From the NCBI RefSeq assembly GCF_001039355.2, contig NW_019775892.1:121879-147715 (forward strand): DNA of 25,837 nucleotides, read 5' to 3'. Positions 7,480-19,278 of the stretch are shown here, piece after piece. Positions within the stretch are counted from its first letter, which is position 1; every line of letters starts with the position of its first letter. A model generated the notes under the pieces. That model saw only the letters and a list, made by a program, of their open reading frames with translations. It was not told the DNA's origin and did no database searches. The position numbers and the translations under genes are program-made. The DNA comes from Lingula anatina. Taxonomy: Eukaryota; Brachiopoda; Lingulata; Lingulida; Lingulidae.

Positions 7480-10400
7480 GTAAGTCATGTTTATAATAAT
7501 AATAGTAATAATAAATAACAATTACAACAATGATTATCATTACAGTTAAATAAAAACAAAATTAAAAATAATTTTTATTAATAAGTTAATCCTAGGTATG
7601 TAAAGTTAATCAGTCCCAGCACTTCAATTTTAAACGTTTCATACCATTTTCAAATAAATGCATTTAAAATGTAAACTGTAATCTGTAAGACTGCCATGTC
7701 TACCTATACTTAAATAAAGTAACCCAATTGGGTATTTATTTGAGGGGGTTTAATATTTTTAAGATCTGAATTAAAAAGAAAAATAAAATAAATGAAATAG
7801 AAGCATAGTTATGCAGGGTGTGTAGACAGAAAATGTGTCTTTGGGGCAGTTCACATTTCTGTGATATTTGGCAGAGTGCATGGCCTTTTTGTTAGCAGAT
7901 AAACTATTTTGAAAATTTAGTATAAGAACATTTTCCAAGTTTACATATTGCCTTATCTGCTCATTATTAATCTTTTTGGAAATTTTATTTCCAGTGCCCT
8001 TATCCTATGGGAGCTGACCTGTCTCACAGTCTCCTGGAGAGAAAGTACACAGAAATAGCAAACCCAAGAAAAAGGAAGAAACAAAAGGGGGAAAGTGGAA
8101 CAGTGTCTGTCTCTTCAATGTCCAAACACAGAAAGCTCAAAACATTAAGCACAGCTACCTCTGACAGTCCATCATCTCTAGGAGGCAGCACTTCCAAGAA
8201 AAGCTCAATTCCAGCTCAGCTCAGTTTTGTATCCAGGGCCAGTGGAGGTAAAGACCTTCAGATTGCTAGGCCTCTTCCACAAGGTGGCATTAGTTGCAGA
8301 CTTAACCATGACATCCCCAATTCCACACCAGTTGAAAAAGTCAGGTCTTGGCTTTCCAGTTTATCGTCAGTTTTGCCTCCCAAGCCTGGCGTTGCTGTGG
8401 GAAATGCTCACTCGCCTTCTTTGCTCAGGTCTAATATCAGCTCAGGGACTTCTGCCTTTAGACCTTATGTAGCAGAACACAACAAGCAGAACAGAACTTC
8501 TCCAACTGTTGAAGGGAAACGTGATAACAATGACATTTTGACCAGTGAGACAGCAGCCTGTAAAAATTTGTCAACATTGGAAGCAGATAAATTGTCTTCT
8601 AAAAGTTTAAATGGTGATATTGAACATGGCTGTTCTATGCAGACAGTTACTACTGGGAAAAATGACCCAGTTACCACTGTGAAAAATGACATAGATGCTG
8701 ACGTAAATGACCTACTTACTGTCCAAGATGACCCAGTTACCACTATGGCATGTGATAGTGGCGACAAAATCCTAGCTGAACTTGGTTTGATATCTCCTAT
8801 ACTTCAGCCTGAACAGGTAGTGCCTGGTATCAACACAGCACCAAACACTGCGATCCCAGGCAAAGCTGCTATGAGCAAAACCCTACCTGCTGAAATGACT
8901 GATTTGCATGATGTGAACAAAGTAGGGAATACCGTAGAAATCACAAAAGGGATTAGTTTATGTATAGACACTACAGGTGCCATGGCAGACACTAGGACAG
9001 TGACAGTTGTGCACAAACCACTGTTGACTTGTCCAACAACAGAGCCTGAAATGTTCAGCAAAGACACCTGTAGCTTGAGCCACAATCAAAACGGAACTGG
9101 AGATCCAGACAAATGCAATGACAATTCTTCCTTCCCATCCTGTGACATTACATCCCAAGCTGACATTCCTCCTGTGAATTTGAAATCAGACTGTAAATTA
9201 AGCTCAATCAACTTTCGTCTTGCAGAAGAACCGGAATGCCAGGATGGTGATATTCTATTTCCTCAGTGGTATAACGAAGATGCTTTGTGCTGGCTTGACG
9301 TAATAATGTGCCTTATAGTTCACAACAAGACAATACGCCATAGCCTGTCTTGTCAGTCCCCTGGTGGCAGCCTGTGGAAGCTTATTGAAGAGTATGACAG
9401 AGCAGTTGACATTGTTAGGAAAGTTGGGCATGGGGTTCTTCAAGGTTCTCATGGGATGAGGCGGAGACAAAGTGATCCAGACGATAACTTTGCTGTGAAA
9501 ACTGGAGGAGGACATTGCTGGACAGTGAGTGGACCTGTAGTGACCACAGCACAGACTGGCCAGGCTGTGACAGTAGTCAGGGCTGTGAATGACTCGGAAA
9601 ATGTCAGGGATGACAAAGATGGTGCACACGGTAAAGTTAGTGCTCACCACAAAAGTGCAGATACTGAAAATGCGAGTGAACTTGCCCTGGGCAAAGCACA
9701 GAGCTTTGGAAATTTGGAAATGAAGAGAATTATGGAGCAATCTTGTGTAGAATGTGGAGAGAAAACAAACTCAACCAACCAGAATACTTCTTCCACAATC
9801 TTCTTAGAGAAGGGTGATGGCAGAAATGCAGTGACTGTAACAAAACGTTCACGGTCAGGGAAGGTGACAAAATCCCATATTTGTCAGCTGATGATAAGTC
9901 AACTGCTTGCTAAAGGAGGACAAGTGATTCAAAATGGACATTCTCTTGGAGACGACACGGAGACCAAAAGCGGTTTCCAGAAGCAGCAAGAGCAGGGGGA
10001 TGATCTTGTGAAAGAGAGTCTGAGAGAGAAACTCATGAAAGTCATCAACATCTTAAGTGACGTACGAGAGCTGATCTGGCAGCAATTAGAGCCTCGTCTT
10101 CAGTGTCAGAAGGGACGTAACGACAGCCCGGTGTTTGCATTACCGCTGTTGGTGACTCAGAACAAAATGGAGGATTTTTTCAGGGTGGATTACCATTGGC
10201 TGTTGCAGTGCAAGGTGTGTGGATATGAGCAGCGAGATAGGTAAGACTTTGGGAGATTTTAGTATTTATTAAAGAAATTAACAAAAATTCCCCAGGTACT
10301 TTCTGGTGTAAAGTGTCTCTTAGCCAGTTGATTGAAATAATTATGTATTATAGTCAAATTAAAATCTGATGTAGAACGGCCATGAATTGTCATAAGTAAA

Positions 10401-13400
10401 ACATTTTTTCAGAACTTATACATAAATTAATAAATAAAAAAAAGTAAGTCGGTTAATGGTTTGCACCATTCTTGAAGTAGAATTCTTTTATTATTGAATT
10501 CTTTCACTATTGACAATTTACATGACAATATTCCAGGCACAGTAAGGTTCTTCCCACATTTCCCAGTGTGGCCCCTGATTTCAGCATGACGAACGCCAGC
10601 TTCCTGCGACCATGTTTTAAGTGTAACGCTGCTAGTCAGAAGAGGACCATGCACATAGAGAGGTATGAGACGCGCAGGTCTACCAGCGAGGGGTGAACAG
10701 GGTTTTTTCTTAAATTTTGAGTGATTTTTTTTTAACTACACCTTAATATGTTAATAATTGAATTTTTTGTCAGTAGCACATTGGTTAAAAAATTATAAAA
10801 TAAATGATGTATTTGAGTCATTGAACCCAGGTGAATATTATTCTAACTTTTTCTTATTTAAACTTGATTAAAGTTTTAAAAGTGGGAGAATTCTCAGAAC
10901 TTTGTACCATTTCTTTAGCATATTTTGCTAGCAGGGACTGTTTTGATATTCCTAATTGTTTTATCATGATAATACTTTTATATTTTAAAAATAAATATTT
11001 TCATAAACCAGATATCCGAAGGTGCTGACCATGCACTTTGTGGAGGGACTTCCAGTGGGGTCAAAGGTCACAGACTTGGACTTTAGTCAAAATGGAGTCA
11101 GCTATGGCATCAGCGGCCTGGTGCAGTTTAAGACAGATCCCGATCACTTTGCAGCCTGGGTTAGAAAAGGTAATGTATTGATAGAAGTAGGTATGATAAA
11201 CACAGGGGCCTGTTTCACTACAATCTTTTTTTCAGTGGACTAAATAAAAGACCACTTAAGTATAGCAGCCTGCATAAAATTGACTTTGCAGTTTTGGTCT
11301 GAAAACATTTCATGAATGTTTGGAACAAAGTACTCAATGTTGGCAACATACCTAAGTAGTCTTTTGTTTCCACTGAGATTGAGTTAAACTCATTGTCAAA
11401 ACAAACAAAATTTTATCTGAGATATTAGTCCAAAGACCTAATAAATGTGAGCAATTTCAGATTTTTTTGGTGACAAATACTTAATTGTGGTTGCTACTGT
11501 TATCAGCAGTCTTTGGTATTCTACATTTTATTTATTTATTTATTTATTTATTTATTTCATGATAGTGAACAGGTCCCAGCACAAACACTTATTTCAGCCA
11601 AAAGAATCTGGATATACCACGTAATAGCTACACTCTTCACATGTCCAGTTATGTCAACTTCAGTCAAATTTTTTTTGAAAATAATTACACATCCCAGTTA
11701 CTGCATTCAGTTAAAAAAAAATGCACATGCACAAACAAATAAACATGCTGCCATGCAATAAGACCTACATGCTCACAGACAAACACAAGTACATGTGCTA
11801 TGTTTTATCATTAGTCTACACCTGTAAAGCTGATGACTTGGTTATTTGAAGTTTGGATTCCATGGGTATAGTTTTCAAATGAAAAGTCTGTTTACGTATC
11901 ATCGTCTGCTGTTGTCTGCAAATTCAGAGAGTGTGTTGACATCATAAGTTTTTGTACCCGTGTTTGCCAGGTGAGTTGGTTTTTAAGTCTGTGTTCGTCG
12001 TCCAAGCGTCTCATTTTCCGTTGCATCTGTTGGACTGATGGAGTTTTGTCTTATGCATTATGGTTTATACAGATGGGTTTTCTGCGTCATCTTCTTAAAT
12101 ATTGGTGGAGTTGAGGCTGTTCAAACTTGTTTGGGACAATGTTCAGAAACCATTGAAAATGATTCCTTTTTATCTTGTCCTTGGCTGGTAAGAACAGAGA
12201 ACGTGTATAAAAAGCATTTTGTTTTCTTAGTGGTGAGTTACCATGGTTACTATAGTTTTCATACATAAGTTTTTATGGTAACTGTGTGGCTACAAGTAAC
12301 ATGATTAAAATGGTGTTTGTAATTCAAAAATAACTTTTTTCTGATTTTTGGAACTAGTCATTAAAAAAAAAAATTAGATGATTAAAATAAATAGTGTAAA
12401 TTTCATTTTATATGAGAACAAGAATATAAGTTATGGCTTTGTCTCATTTCTTATTGCATAGGTTAATTTTGTGACTTTGGTTCTCTGAATATGGTGAACA
12501 CATTCAATTTGTCTATAGACTGCATGTTGTGAGCCAGAGAGAAAAATTTATAACTTTTGTGACCTGTCTGAAAATGTGTCAGTTTGCAATGTCATAATGT
12601 AAAATACAGATTTTGAAATATCTGGAAAAACTTTGTTTCGGACGAAAACAAATTTTTAAAACTAATATAAGACATTTTGTGTTTTAATAAATTATCATGT
12701 TTGATATTCTTTACCCAAAGTGCACCCAAAATCAGTTTTGGAAAATTTTGAAACTTTTTTCTGGAAAAAAAAAAAAAAAAGAAATGAAAAAGAGTGATGG
12801 AGGGGTGAGGGTGGGAAAGGGTTTTTGCTTTGAAAAAAGCATTAAAGCAAAAAAGAAAAATTAAAAAATAAAAAAAATGTTTTGCAACCCAGCTATTGTG
12901 CAGCCTGTTTTGGAATTATGATGCCATATACTTGGAGAAAAACCGGCCGCCCTTTAACAACAATAGGTAGGTTGAAACAGGCAAGTAGCACTTTTTTGTA
13001 TTTTGATGTGCTATATGCAATACTCTTTTTTGCACATTTTTCTGATGTAAAGTTTTGTCAATCAAGTAGAATTTTTTTAAAGTTGTGATTAATGCAAAAA
13101 AAAAAAGTGTATTGTGTATTTTTTTCTTAACTTAATAACTGTAGGTAATCTTTGTTTACTTCTTAAATAATGTTGGTGTAACACACTGATTTGCGGAAAA
13201 AAAAAAAAAAAACAGACTTTGTGATGATTTTATGAGCCTCTGGTTTCATTATTAACTGCTGATATTGAGTGTGAGAGGGTGACTTCAGTAACCAACTCCT
13301 TGTCTTATACAGTCATGTGTCAAATTATCACGACGCTATTATTAAAGAGGTTATGCATCACATTGCAACTTCTAAAAACGAGTAAAATAGCAAATTTTAA

Positions 13401-14366
13401 TTTGTGTCAGAACATGGAATCAAACAGTTTGGTTAAATGTCAAATTATGCCAGAAGTAAGGCATTGAGTCAAGCATTGAGATAGAGTTACAGTAGTAAAG
13501 TGACACTTTGTGACTTATAGAGTCAAAATGTTTAGTGTCCAGATAAGTCAAGTAGGTCAAAATATCACATGTTGATGTGCCACTGAGTCTTTATAGCAGT
13601 TGAAATACTGAATTGTGACAGATAATCTAGCAAAAAATGGCAGTCATGTTAGTCATGTCAAGCTTTAAGGTGTCACGTGACTTAAAGGGTCAAGTTTTGA
13701 GAGACTGAGTCAAGTTGTAAGTGTGACGCACAACTGTCAAGTTCAGGAAGACTGAGTCATATTGCCAAATGGCAATTTGTGATAGATGACTGTCAAAGGG
13801 TCAAGTTCCGAAAGATAAGAATCATATTGTCAAGTCTCAAGTTGTGAGACATGGCTGTCAAAGGGCGGAGTTTCAACAGATTATTGAGTCAAAGGTCAAG
13901 TGTCATGGTGTGACTGGTTTTCAGTGAAAAGTGTCAGATGTTCACTTATGACAACAATAGACTACATTGTTTTAAAGGGAAGGTGTTATTTTTAGCCTAA
14001 TTATGACAATCATCTTGTTTCTTTGACCTTGCTTTGAAGTTATTTTAACTCTTTAATTAATCTGGTGTCACAGGAAAACTCTTTATGTTCTAAGTACCTG
14101 ACTGACCTCATGAAAACTTCTTTTCAAAAAGTCATTTAATGTGGGCTCGTGGAACATGTTATCTTATACATTGGAATATATATATTGAATTTCATGACTA
14201 TTAAGTACCAGTCTCTGTAAGGTTCAGAATAGGGTGGCACATGACCATCTCAGATTTTGATGAAAATTGGTGTATTTGTTCATTATAGCCCCAAACCAAC
14301 ATAATGGATATTGGTTTGTTTGAATCACCCTCAGTTGCCATNTTTTTAAATCCGTCTATATCTCTT

Positions 14367-14415
<49 letters not shown>

Positions 14416-17400
14416 GTTTTTAGTAGTGTTAATTTTAAATGGCTTTCAATTGTTTCAGATTTAAATATTGTAGTGATTTTTTAATGATTTTAGTTATATT
14501 ATTGTAAGGCGCCTTGAGGTAGCACGTAAGACACCATATAAGAATATTATTATTATTATTATTGACAGATATCTTTTACATGTCTATTTTATTTTACAAG
14601 TTTTTTTATTTAGAATCCTGGTTGTGAAGAACTAGAAATTTCTTCCACTTGTATGAGTACCAATTTCTACTGTATATATTAAGTATTCAAGTAATCTGTT
14701 CTGTTATCGACTTCAAGTACCTGAGAGGGCACGACGGGCCTTACAGGGCGCTGTTTTAAATTGGAGGTAGAGCATACTCAAGCAGTAAATAGCCGTAAAA
14801 CACAAACTCACGTTGAACATCAAAACTTTATTAGAAAACCTATATCAAAGTTAACACTGACTGTAATTTAGAGTATAGTAACTGACAGTGCTTTACTTAT
14901 TTGTCGATTATATCGGATATTAACGGCAACTGCACGTGAGGGAGAAGACGAGGTTTTCACAGTGGTACATGTACCTGGTAGTTTTCTTGATATCCGTAGT
15001 AAGTAGTGCCGATTATTTACGACCATAAAGTTCTACCAGTCCTTTCTTATGGGTAATTTATGAAAAATTGCATATCATGCCGTAAATAAATAACTGTGTG
15101 CATTCTCCTTCCACATACGAAAGCGACGGCAATCAGAGCTCCCGCCATCTTGGATAAAATTAGTTATGTTGTATATAAAAAAAACGATGTGCGGAAACAA
15201 ATACTACACACCAGTCAGCATAAAAACAATCCAAGCAATAAATGATTTAGAAAACAAGTACCATTTATCCAAAAAATATCCATTTCATGAGATAAATAAC
15301 CTTAATTCAATTTATTTACATCTGAATGAGTTCGTAGTTTAGCAGTCACCGCTACTGCGCATGCGCAGATGGTCTTTTTCGCGTAATTTTAGCGTTGATT
15401 GCTTTTAATGTAATTTAACCATTTTGTGTTTTGAAAAAAATTTTATTTCATTTTTTGGTACCTGAATATATGCTGTAAACATCTGGTATAGCCATCTTAC
15501 ATAACTACGTCGGCCATACGAGTTATTTGTCAGTGAATATGGGGTTACCTGAACATTTTATATAGAAAAGCATATGGGAGAAAAATTTCAGGCTTAAATA
15601 TAAAACGCTCTAAAAAATAAATTATTTTAAATATGCAACTTTTCGGGCTCAATTTATTAGTTTTTAGCATAGTTCTTCACAATAAATTAAAAGAAAACAA
15701 AATCTGGGAGGGTCATGTTCCAATGCCCCTATGTTATTTTTCTGATTCTTACAGAGACTGGTACTTAAACAAGATTATAAAAACATGATGCTTGTCTAAA
15801 TACCTTAGTTTTATTGGTTTTTTGCTTTAACAGGTCATTGTTGTTTGATGGAAAAAAAAAGCTGCATATTTGCAGCAGACTTTTCTTCTAATGTCATATT
15901 TAACGTGAAAGTACGCCCTTTGCTGTGTTAGATTCCAAGTGTTTTATGTTAAGTCTATTTGATGAAGTATAAAGACATGAATGACTGAATTGGCATTTAA
16001 AATAAAGATTCGGTCAAGTTTGAAAATATGAACAAATCACATTTTAAACCATGAAAGGTTCCCACTTTGGTTTTAAAGGTTTCCTTTTAAAAAGTGAGAA
16101 AAAATCTTTTATTTGATACATGTACGTAGCAACATTTTTATTTGCTGTTCCCAAAGAGAAAAAAGAAATGGACATTGTCAAGCAGATCTCACAGATACGA
16201 GATTCTAATTTGTGTGAATATTTCTATATTTGCAATTATTCACACACATCAGAATCTGTGAATATTTGTATATTTACAATTGCTCAATTTAATCTTCATT
16301 ACTCCTGTTTTCCATTGAAGGCCACCAGTGGATGGAGTGTGATGACATGAAGCACCCCCTGTGTCATTTTGAGAACAAAGAGCCAGCCATTCTTCCAGGG
16401 GAGGTCCACATTGTTATGTGGGAGATGGAGAGCAGTCTCCCCGCACTGTCTACCAGCAACAGCACACCCCCCTCTCTGTCAGCAGTCCCTTGTAAAGGAT
16501 CCGTTGCCATTACAACCAGTTCTGTTGACAGTGAATTGACCGCCAGATGTAATATTAGAGTAAACGCTAGCGACAGCAGTTTAAAATGTACACCAACAGT
16601 GCCTACTGATGCCATAACAACTAGGGATGCACATGTTAAAATGGTCAATGCCTCAGTTGGTGCTGTTTCCATGAGCAGTATTGCAGATAATCTTACAGTA
16701 GATCGCCCCAAGCAAGAAGTCTTGATAAACCAGGGACAAGTCCCAGGTCAGGGTTCTCTGAGTGGCCAAACTGCAGTAGACCCAGCAGTCCTGAAGGTTG
16801 AGGAAACCACCAAGGTGGACAATTGTCCAGTCTCGGACACCTGCTCTGGTCAAGGAAAAGTCGCCAGTGGTTTAACTAGCATGAAGTCCAGTGTGTCTTC
16901 TCTTGATGGCAGTTTGGGTGACACTGGGCGTAGCCTGTCCCGGTGTTCAACGCCATCTGGTGGAGTGTTAGAATATGTGGGTGGTGTTGTCAATGGTAAA
17001 GGTGGCGCCACTTGTCAGTCTGTCACACCTTGTAGTAGTGGTTCCAACATTGTGACCACTAGTAATGGTTTAAATCAACTGGAAAGCAACAGTTCTGTGG
17101 TAGTCTCCCAAAATTCTGCGTCTCAGCCTCCATCCCATCTGACAAAGAGTGTCAGCTTGTTTAGGAGGATGGTCAAAAACAAACCAGCTTTAAAGTTACC
17201 GCCTTTGTGTCGGCCAGAAGAAGCACGCTCGAATGATGGGTCTGTTGGCAAGATCACCGGGAGTATTGAGATAACCAGCGGTGCTTTGGTTCAAGGATAC
17301 AGTGAAGGGAATAAGATGCCCAATAAAGAAAGTGACACCAAGCGTGGGCCAAGGAGGACACCATACCAGAGGTCAAGAGGAAAAAGGGAAAATCCTTTGC

Positions 17401-18611
17401 CTTCAACCTGTGGGGTTTCTGGACCATTTCAACAAAAGGCAAACATGAGAAAGTCTTCTGGGAGTCGAGGATGTTCTGGTGGAACAAGTGCCATTGGAAA
17501 TGTCACATCTTCCTCGTTAATGATGCCACTGTCAGCAGCAACAACCGCAGCAACAATAGCAACGTCTCTGGAAGCTCCAGTTGAAACTGCATCCCCTTTC
17601 CCAAGCCTGTCTTTCCTCAGCCATGGTCCAAGCAGTAACGTTTCTGAGCCTAAAAAAGATGTCGCAGGCATGTTCACTCCCTCCTCGATAGGGGGAGCCA
17701 CTACCCTCTCCACCCCCAAGACGTCTGTAGATGGTTCTGAAGTTGGCAGACGATCCAGCCCTGCTTTGTCCAGTGTTAGCAGCAGTGCGAGTAGCAAACC
17801 GTATGTCTCGCTTGTGAAATCTTTGTTGCAAAAGAAGCAGCCAGGACTTTTGGATAAGAACCCCAAGACTACAAAGAAGGGCTCCACCTTTGCTGGCTAT
17901 ACACCCAAGGCTCTACGCAATCAGCCTGTGGAACCCAACAAGATAAGCCCAGCAGAAGTCAATTCTGCTGATGCTGTCCGATCTCCAACCAAGAGAGCAG
18001 TACAGTTTTCTCTGTCTCAGAATTCTGATGGCAACCAGAGGGAAGTGTGTTTGAGGTTGGTGGCAGAAAACAATGGCAGTGGTAGTAATGCTGTTCAAAG
18101 ACTGCCGGTTGTCTTTGTCCCTCTCAAAGGAATTTGTTCCAATAAACTGACTCCAGTGAACAAGAATCAGGGTGTGTCACGTGATGTATTGACCGTTGTG
18201 TGTGAGAAGAAGAAAGAAACCGTGAAACCTGCATCTGGAAGGGGTTCTAAGCTCAGTCGAACAAATTGCAGCTCCAGTCCTCGTTCAAAGATGATCCCGC
18301 TCCTTAACTATGACAATTATTTGAAGTCGAATACCACCACGCAAAACAGTATGAACTATAACCAAAGTAAAGAGGGAAGTGCCCTTAGTACACGGGGTTC
18401 TGTAGTCGAATCCACCAGAGATGTTGCAAATGGCCCTGCCCCCGGGATGATTCCCCTGGATGATGCAAATGACCCCAAGGAAGAGGGTGAAGTCCTTAAA
18501 GAGTTATACGAAGCCCTAGGGTGCCTGGACATACCTTTGAAGGAGATCGAGGAAACCCAAGTCAGCCCTTCGGATGAGGAGAATATATTTAGAGATTTGT
18601 TTGCCGCGTGA
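7369..18611 (+). CDS. USPL1: SUMO-specific isopeptidase USPL1 (five coding exons joined)
   Basis: Joining 7369-7479, 7995-10240, 10537-10662, 11012-11169 and 16321-18611 gives 4932 nt, 1643 aa, open throughout; every junction is GT-AG and phase-consistent. Human USPL1 is about 1092 aa. USPL1 removes SUMO from proteins and acts in Cajal bodies. Order of parts: N-terminal zinc finger (Cys7, Cys10, Cys33, Cys38); a basic NLS-like NPRKRKKQK near residue 60; a long low-complexity linker; catalytic Cys469 in NEDALCWLD (human NAYALCWLD, Cys236); CxxC pairs at 776/779 and 812/815; MHFVEGL; catalytic His873 in DHFAAW (human NHFITW, His456); catalytic Asp888 in WMECDD (human WLECDD, Asp472); HIVMWEM. 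A Ser/Thr-rich tail follows, with SKPYVSLVKSLL and an acidic end, ENIFRDLFAA, like human IFDEFF. The whole triad is present, so the enzyme should be active. Oddity: about 190 extra residues between the Cys and the first CxxC pair. Confidence 0.93.
7480..7994 (+). other. USPL1: USPL1 intron 2
   Basis: AT-rich intron with an (AAT)n-like stretch at about 7493-7517 and a T-rich acceptor tract. No embedded gene seen. Confidence 0.8.
7995..10240 (+). CDS. USPL1: USPL1 coding exon 3 (zinc finger end, linker, catalytic Cys)
   Basis: The acceptor TTTCCAG|TGCCCTTATCC gives CPYPMG, completing the zinc finger (human CIYPLG). It then encodes a Ser/Thr/Asn-rich linker with imperfect internal copies of NDPVTT (around nucleotides 8660-8745), catalytic Cys469 (codon 9288-9290), the expanded intra-domain segment, the conserved RLQC..DSPVFALPLL block and the CKVCGYEQRDR knuckle. 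The donor AGATAG|GTAAGA leaves phase 2. Confidence 0.9.
10537..10662 (+). CDS. USPL1: USPL1 coding exon 4 (second zinc-binding CxxC)
   Basis: The acceptor TATTCCAG|GCACAG completes Arg-His, matching human QNRH. The exon encodes 42 residues including RPCFKCN (Cys812, Cys815) and ends at GAGAG|GTATGA in phase 2. It is too short to be obvious as a stand-alone frame; phase and homology both support it. Confidence 0.88.
11012..11169 (+). CDS. USPL1: USPL1 coding exon 5 (catalytic His)
   Basis: The acceptor AAACCAG|ATATCC continues as YPKVLTMHFVEGLP, matching human MLHFVEGLP. It carries the catalytic His873 (codon 11145-11147, DPDHFAAW). The donor AAAAG|GTAATG ends in phase 1. Confidence 0.9.
11527..11557. 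repeat. (TTTA)n microsatellite
   Basis: About eight uninterrupted TTTA units. Confidence 0.95.
13490..13935. repeat. Degenerate TGTCAAG/GAGTCA minisatellite
   Basis: The words GTCAAGT, TGAGTCA and TGTCAAAGGG recur throughout. The last part shows units of about 47, 64 and 65 bp, each starting AGACTGAGTCA or a decayed form of it. It is strongly strand-asymmetric for GTCA. An eroded tandem array is the simplest reading. Confidence 0.5.
14370..14413. repeat. (TA)n microsatellite
   Basis: About 22 TA units, close to the ambiguous base at 14342, suggesting assembly difficulty here. Confidence 0.95.
14460..14563 (+). mobile_element. Retroposon (LINE/SINE-type) 3' tail with (TAT)n
   Basis: AGGCGCCTTGAGGTAG followed by CACCATATAAGAATATTATTATTAT has the layout of the GCGCCTTGAG...GCTATATAA plus TTA-repeat 3' ends seen on many LINE-mobilised short elements in animals. 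The 5' boundary is not visible. Family assignment is from memory of the motif shape. Confidence 0.45.
15355..15368. promoter_or_regulatory. Palindromic NRF1-type motif
   Basis: CTGCGCATGCGCAG is a perfect palindrome matching the NRF1 consensus. It lies inside the TTAA-flanked element in USPL1 intron 5, with a YY1-like GCCATCTTGG about 210 bp upstream. It could be element-borne promoter sequence or chance. Confidence 0.4.
16321..18611 (+). CDS. USPL1: USPL1 coding exon 6 (catalytic Asp, long tail, stop)
   Basis: The acceptor CATTGAAG|GCCACC completes Gly-His-Gln-Trp and runs into MECDDMKHPLC with the catalytic Asp888 and then EVHIVMWEM, the end of the peptidase fold. The remaining roughly 730 residues are Ser/Thr/Gly-rich and probably disordered, with short conserved-looking pieces (SKPYVSLVKSLL, STFAGYTPKAL) and an acidic C-terminal block. 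The stop is TGA 18609-18611. A single very large last exon agrees with what I recall of vertebrate USPL1. Confidence 0.9.
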
Positions 18612-19278
18612 GAAATAAGTTTATATTTGCTGCTGTTTAACCCATGGTTATTTTGACAATCTTTATTCTTCTTCTTCTTATTATTATTATACGGTGTTGC
18701 TATTTTTCCTAGTATTCAAATCTGAAAGCAGCGCGTTTAGATTCTTTTATTTTGTAATTTTTGTAATGGTAGAATGCATCACCAAATCATAATGTGAAGA
18801 TGAGTAAATGATACTACTGATACGTCAACAATGATCGACATGGTAAATATTGGTGCAATCCACGCTATCAGGTGATTTTTTTCTGAGCAATTGGTAGGTT
18901 TGTGATGTTGAACAATTTCAACGTAATTTGTTTCAATACGAGGATACCGTATAGCAAATAAGCCCAAATGGCAACTAACGGTACACTAAAGTGAGTCATT
19001 TTCAAGATCAAGACACATTTGCTATTGACTTTATAGTTTAAATCATTTTTGATATTTTTCTAAGTGAACCATCAGAGATGGGGAAGTGGTTTATAATAAA
19101 AACGTGAATGGAATTTCACTTCCGTTGTCTTTTTCTATAGATGTTCGTGTTACAAGTGAACAAAGCTTTAAATGTACGGACACAGTGTCTGTATGTGTCC
19201 ATAGCCATCATCTGTCTGTCGTCGCCGTGCACTTCGTCGTTAACACAATAAGTGGAAAAAAATTGACCTTCTGTCCTT
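18612..19278 (+). other. USPL1 3' UTR and downstream spacer
   Basis: AT-rich, with a CTT/TTA microsatellite-like stretch at about 18665-18690. The first canonical AATAAA on the plus strand is at 19095-19100, which would give a 3' UTR of about 500 bases if used. Confidence 0.4.

Larger units (their letters stand above)
14205..15764. mobile_element. 1.56-kb non-autonomous element with inverted ends and TTAA flanks
   Basis: The left end GTACCAGTCTCTGTAAG (14205 on) is the exact reverse complement of the right end CTTACAGAGACTGGTAC (15748-15764). Similarity continues inward with gaps: CATGACC and CAGATTTTG recur in both arms, for about 60-75 bp in all. TTAA flanks both sides (14201-14204 and 15765-15768), the target duplication expected of piggyBac-class insertion. 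The terminal bases do not match the usual piggyBac CCY start, so the superfamily is uncertain. No transposase frame is present. The interior holds a retroposon tail and a (TA)n tract, suggesting nested insertion. Confidence 0.65.
11170..16320 (+). other. USPL1: USPL1 intron 5 (5.15 kb), repeat-filled
   Basis: This intron separates the catalytic His exon from the catalytic Asp exon. It holds a (TTTA)n tract, poly-A tracts (about 12764-12780 and 13198-13212), a TGTCA-rich degenerate minisatellite (about 13490-13930), a (TA)n tract, a TTAA-flanked inverted-repeat element (14205-15764) and one ambiguous base at 14342. I found no convincing nested gene on either strand. Confidence 0.8.
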
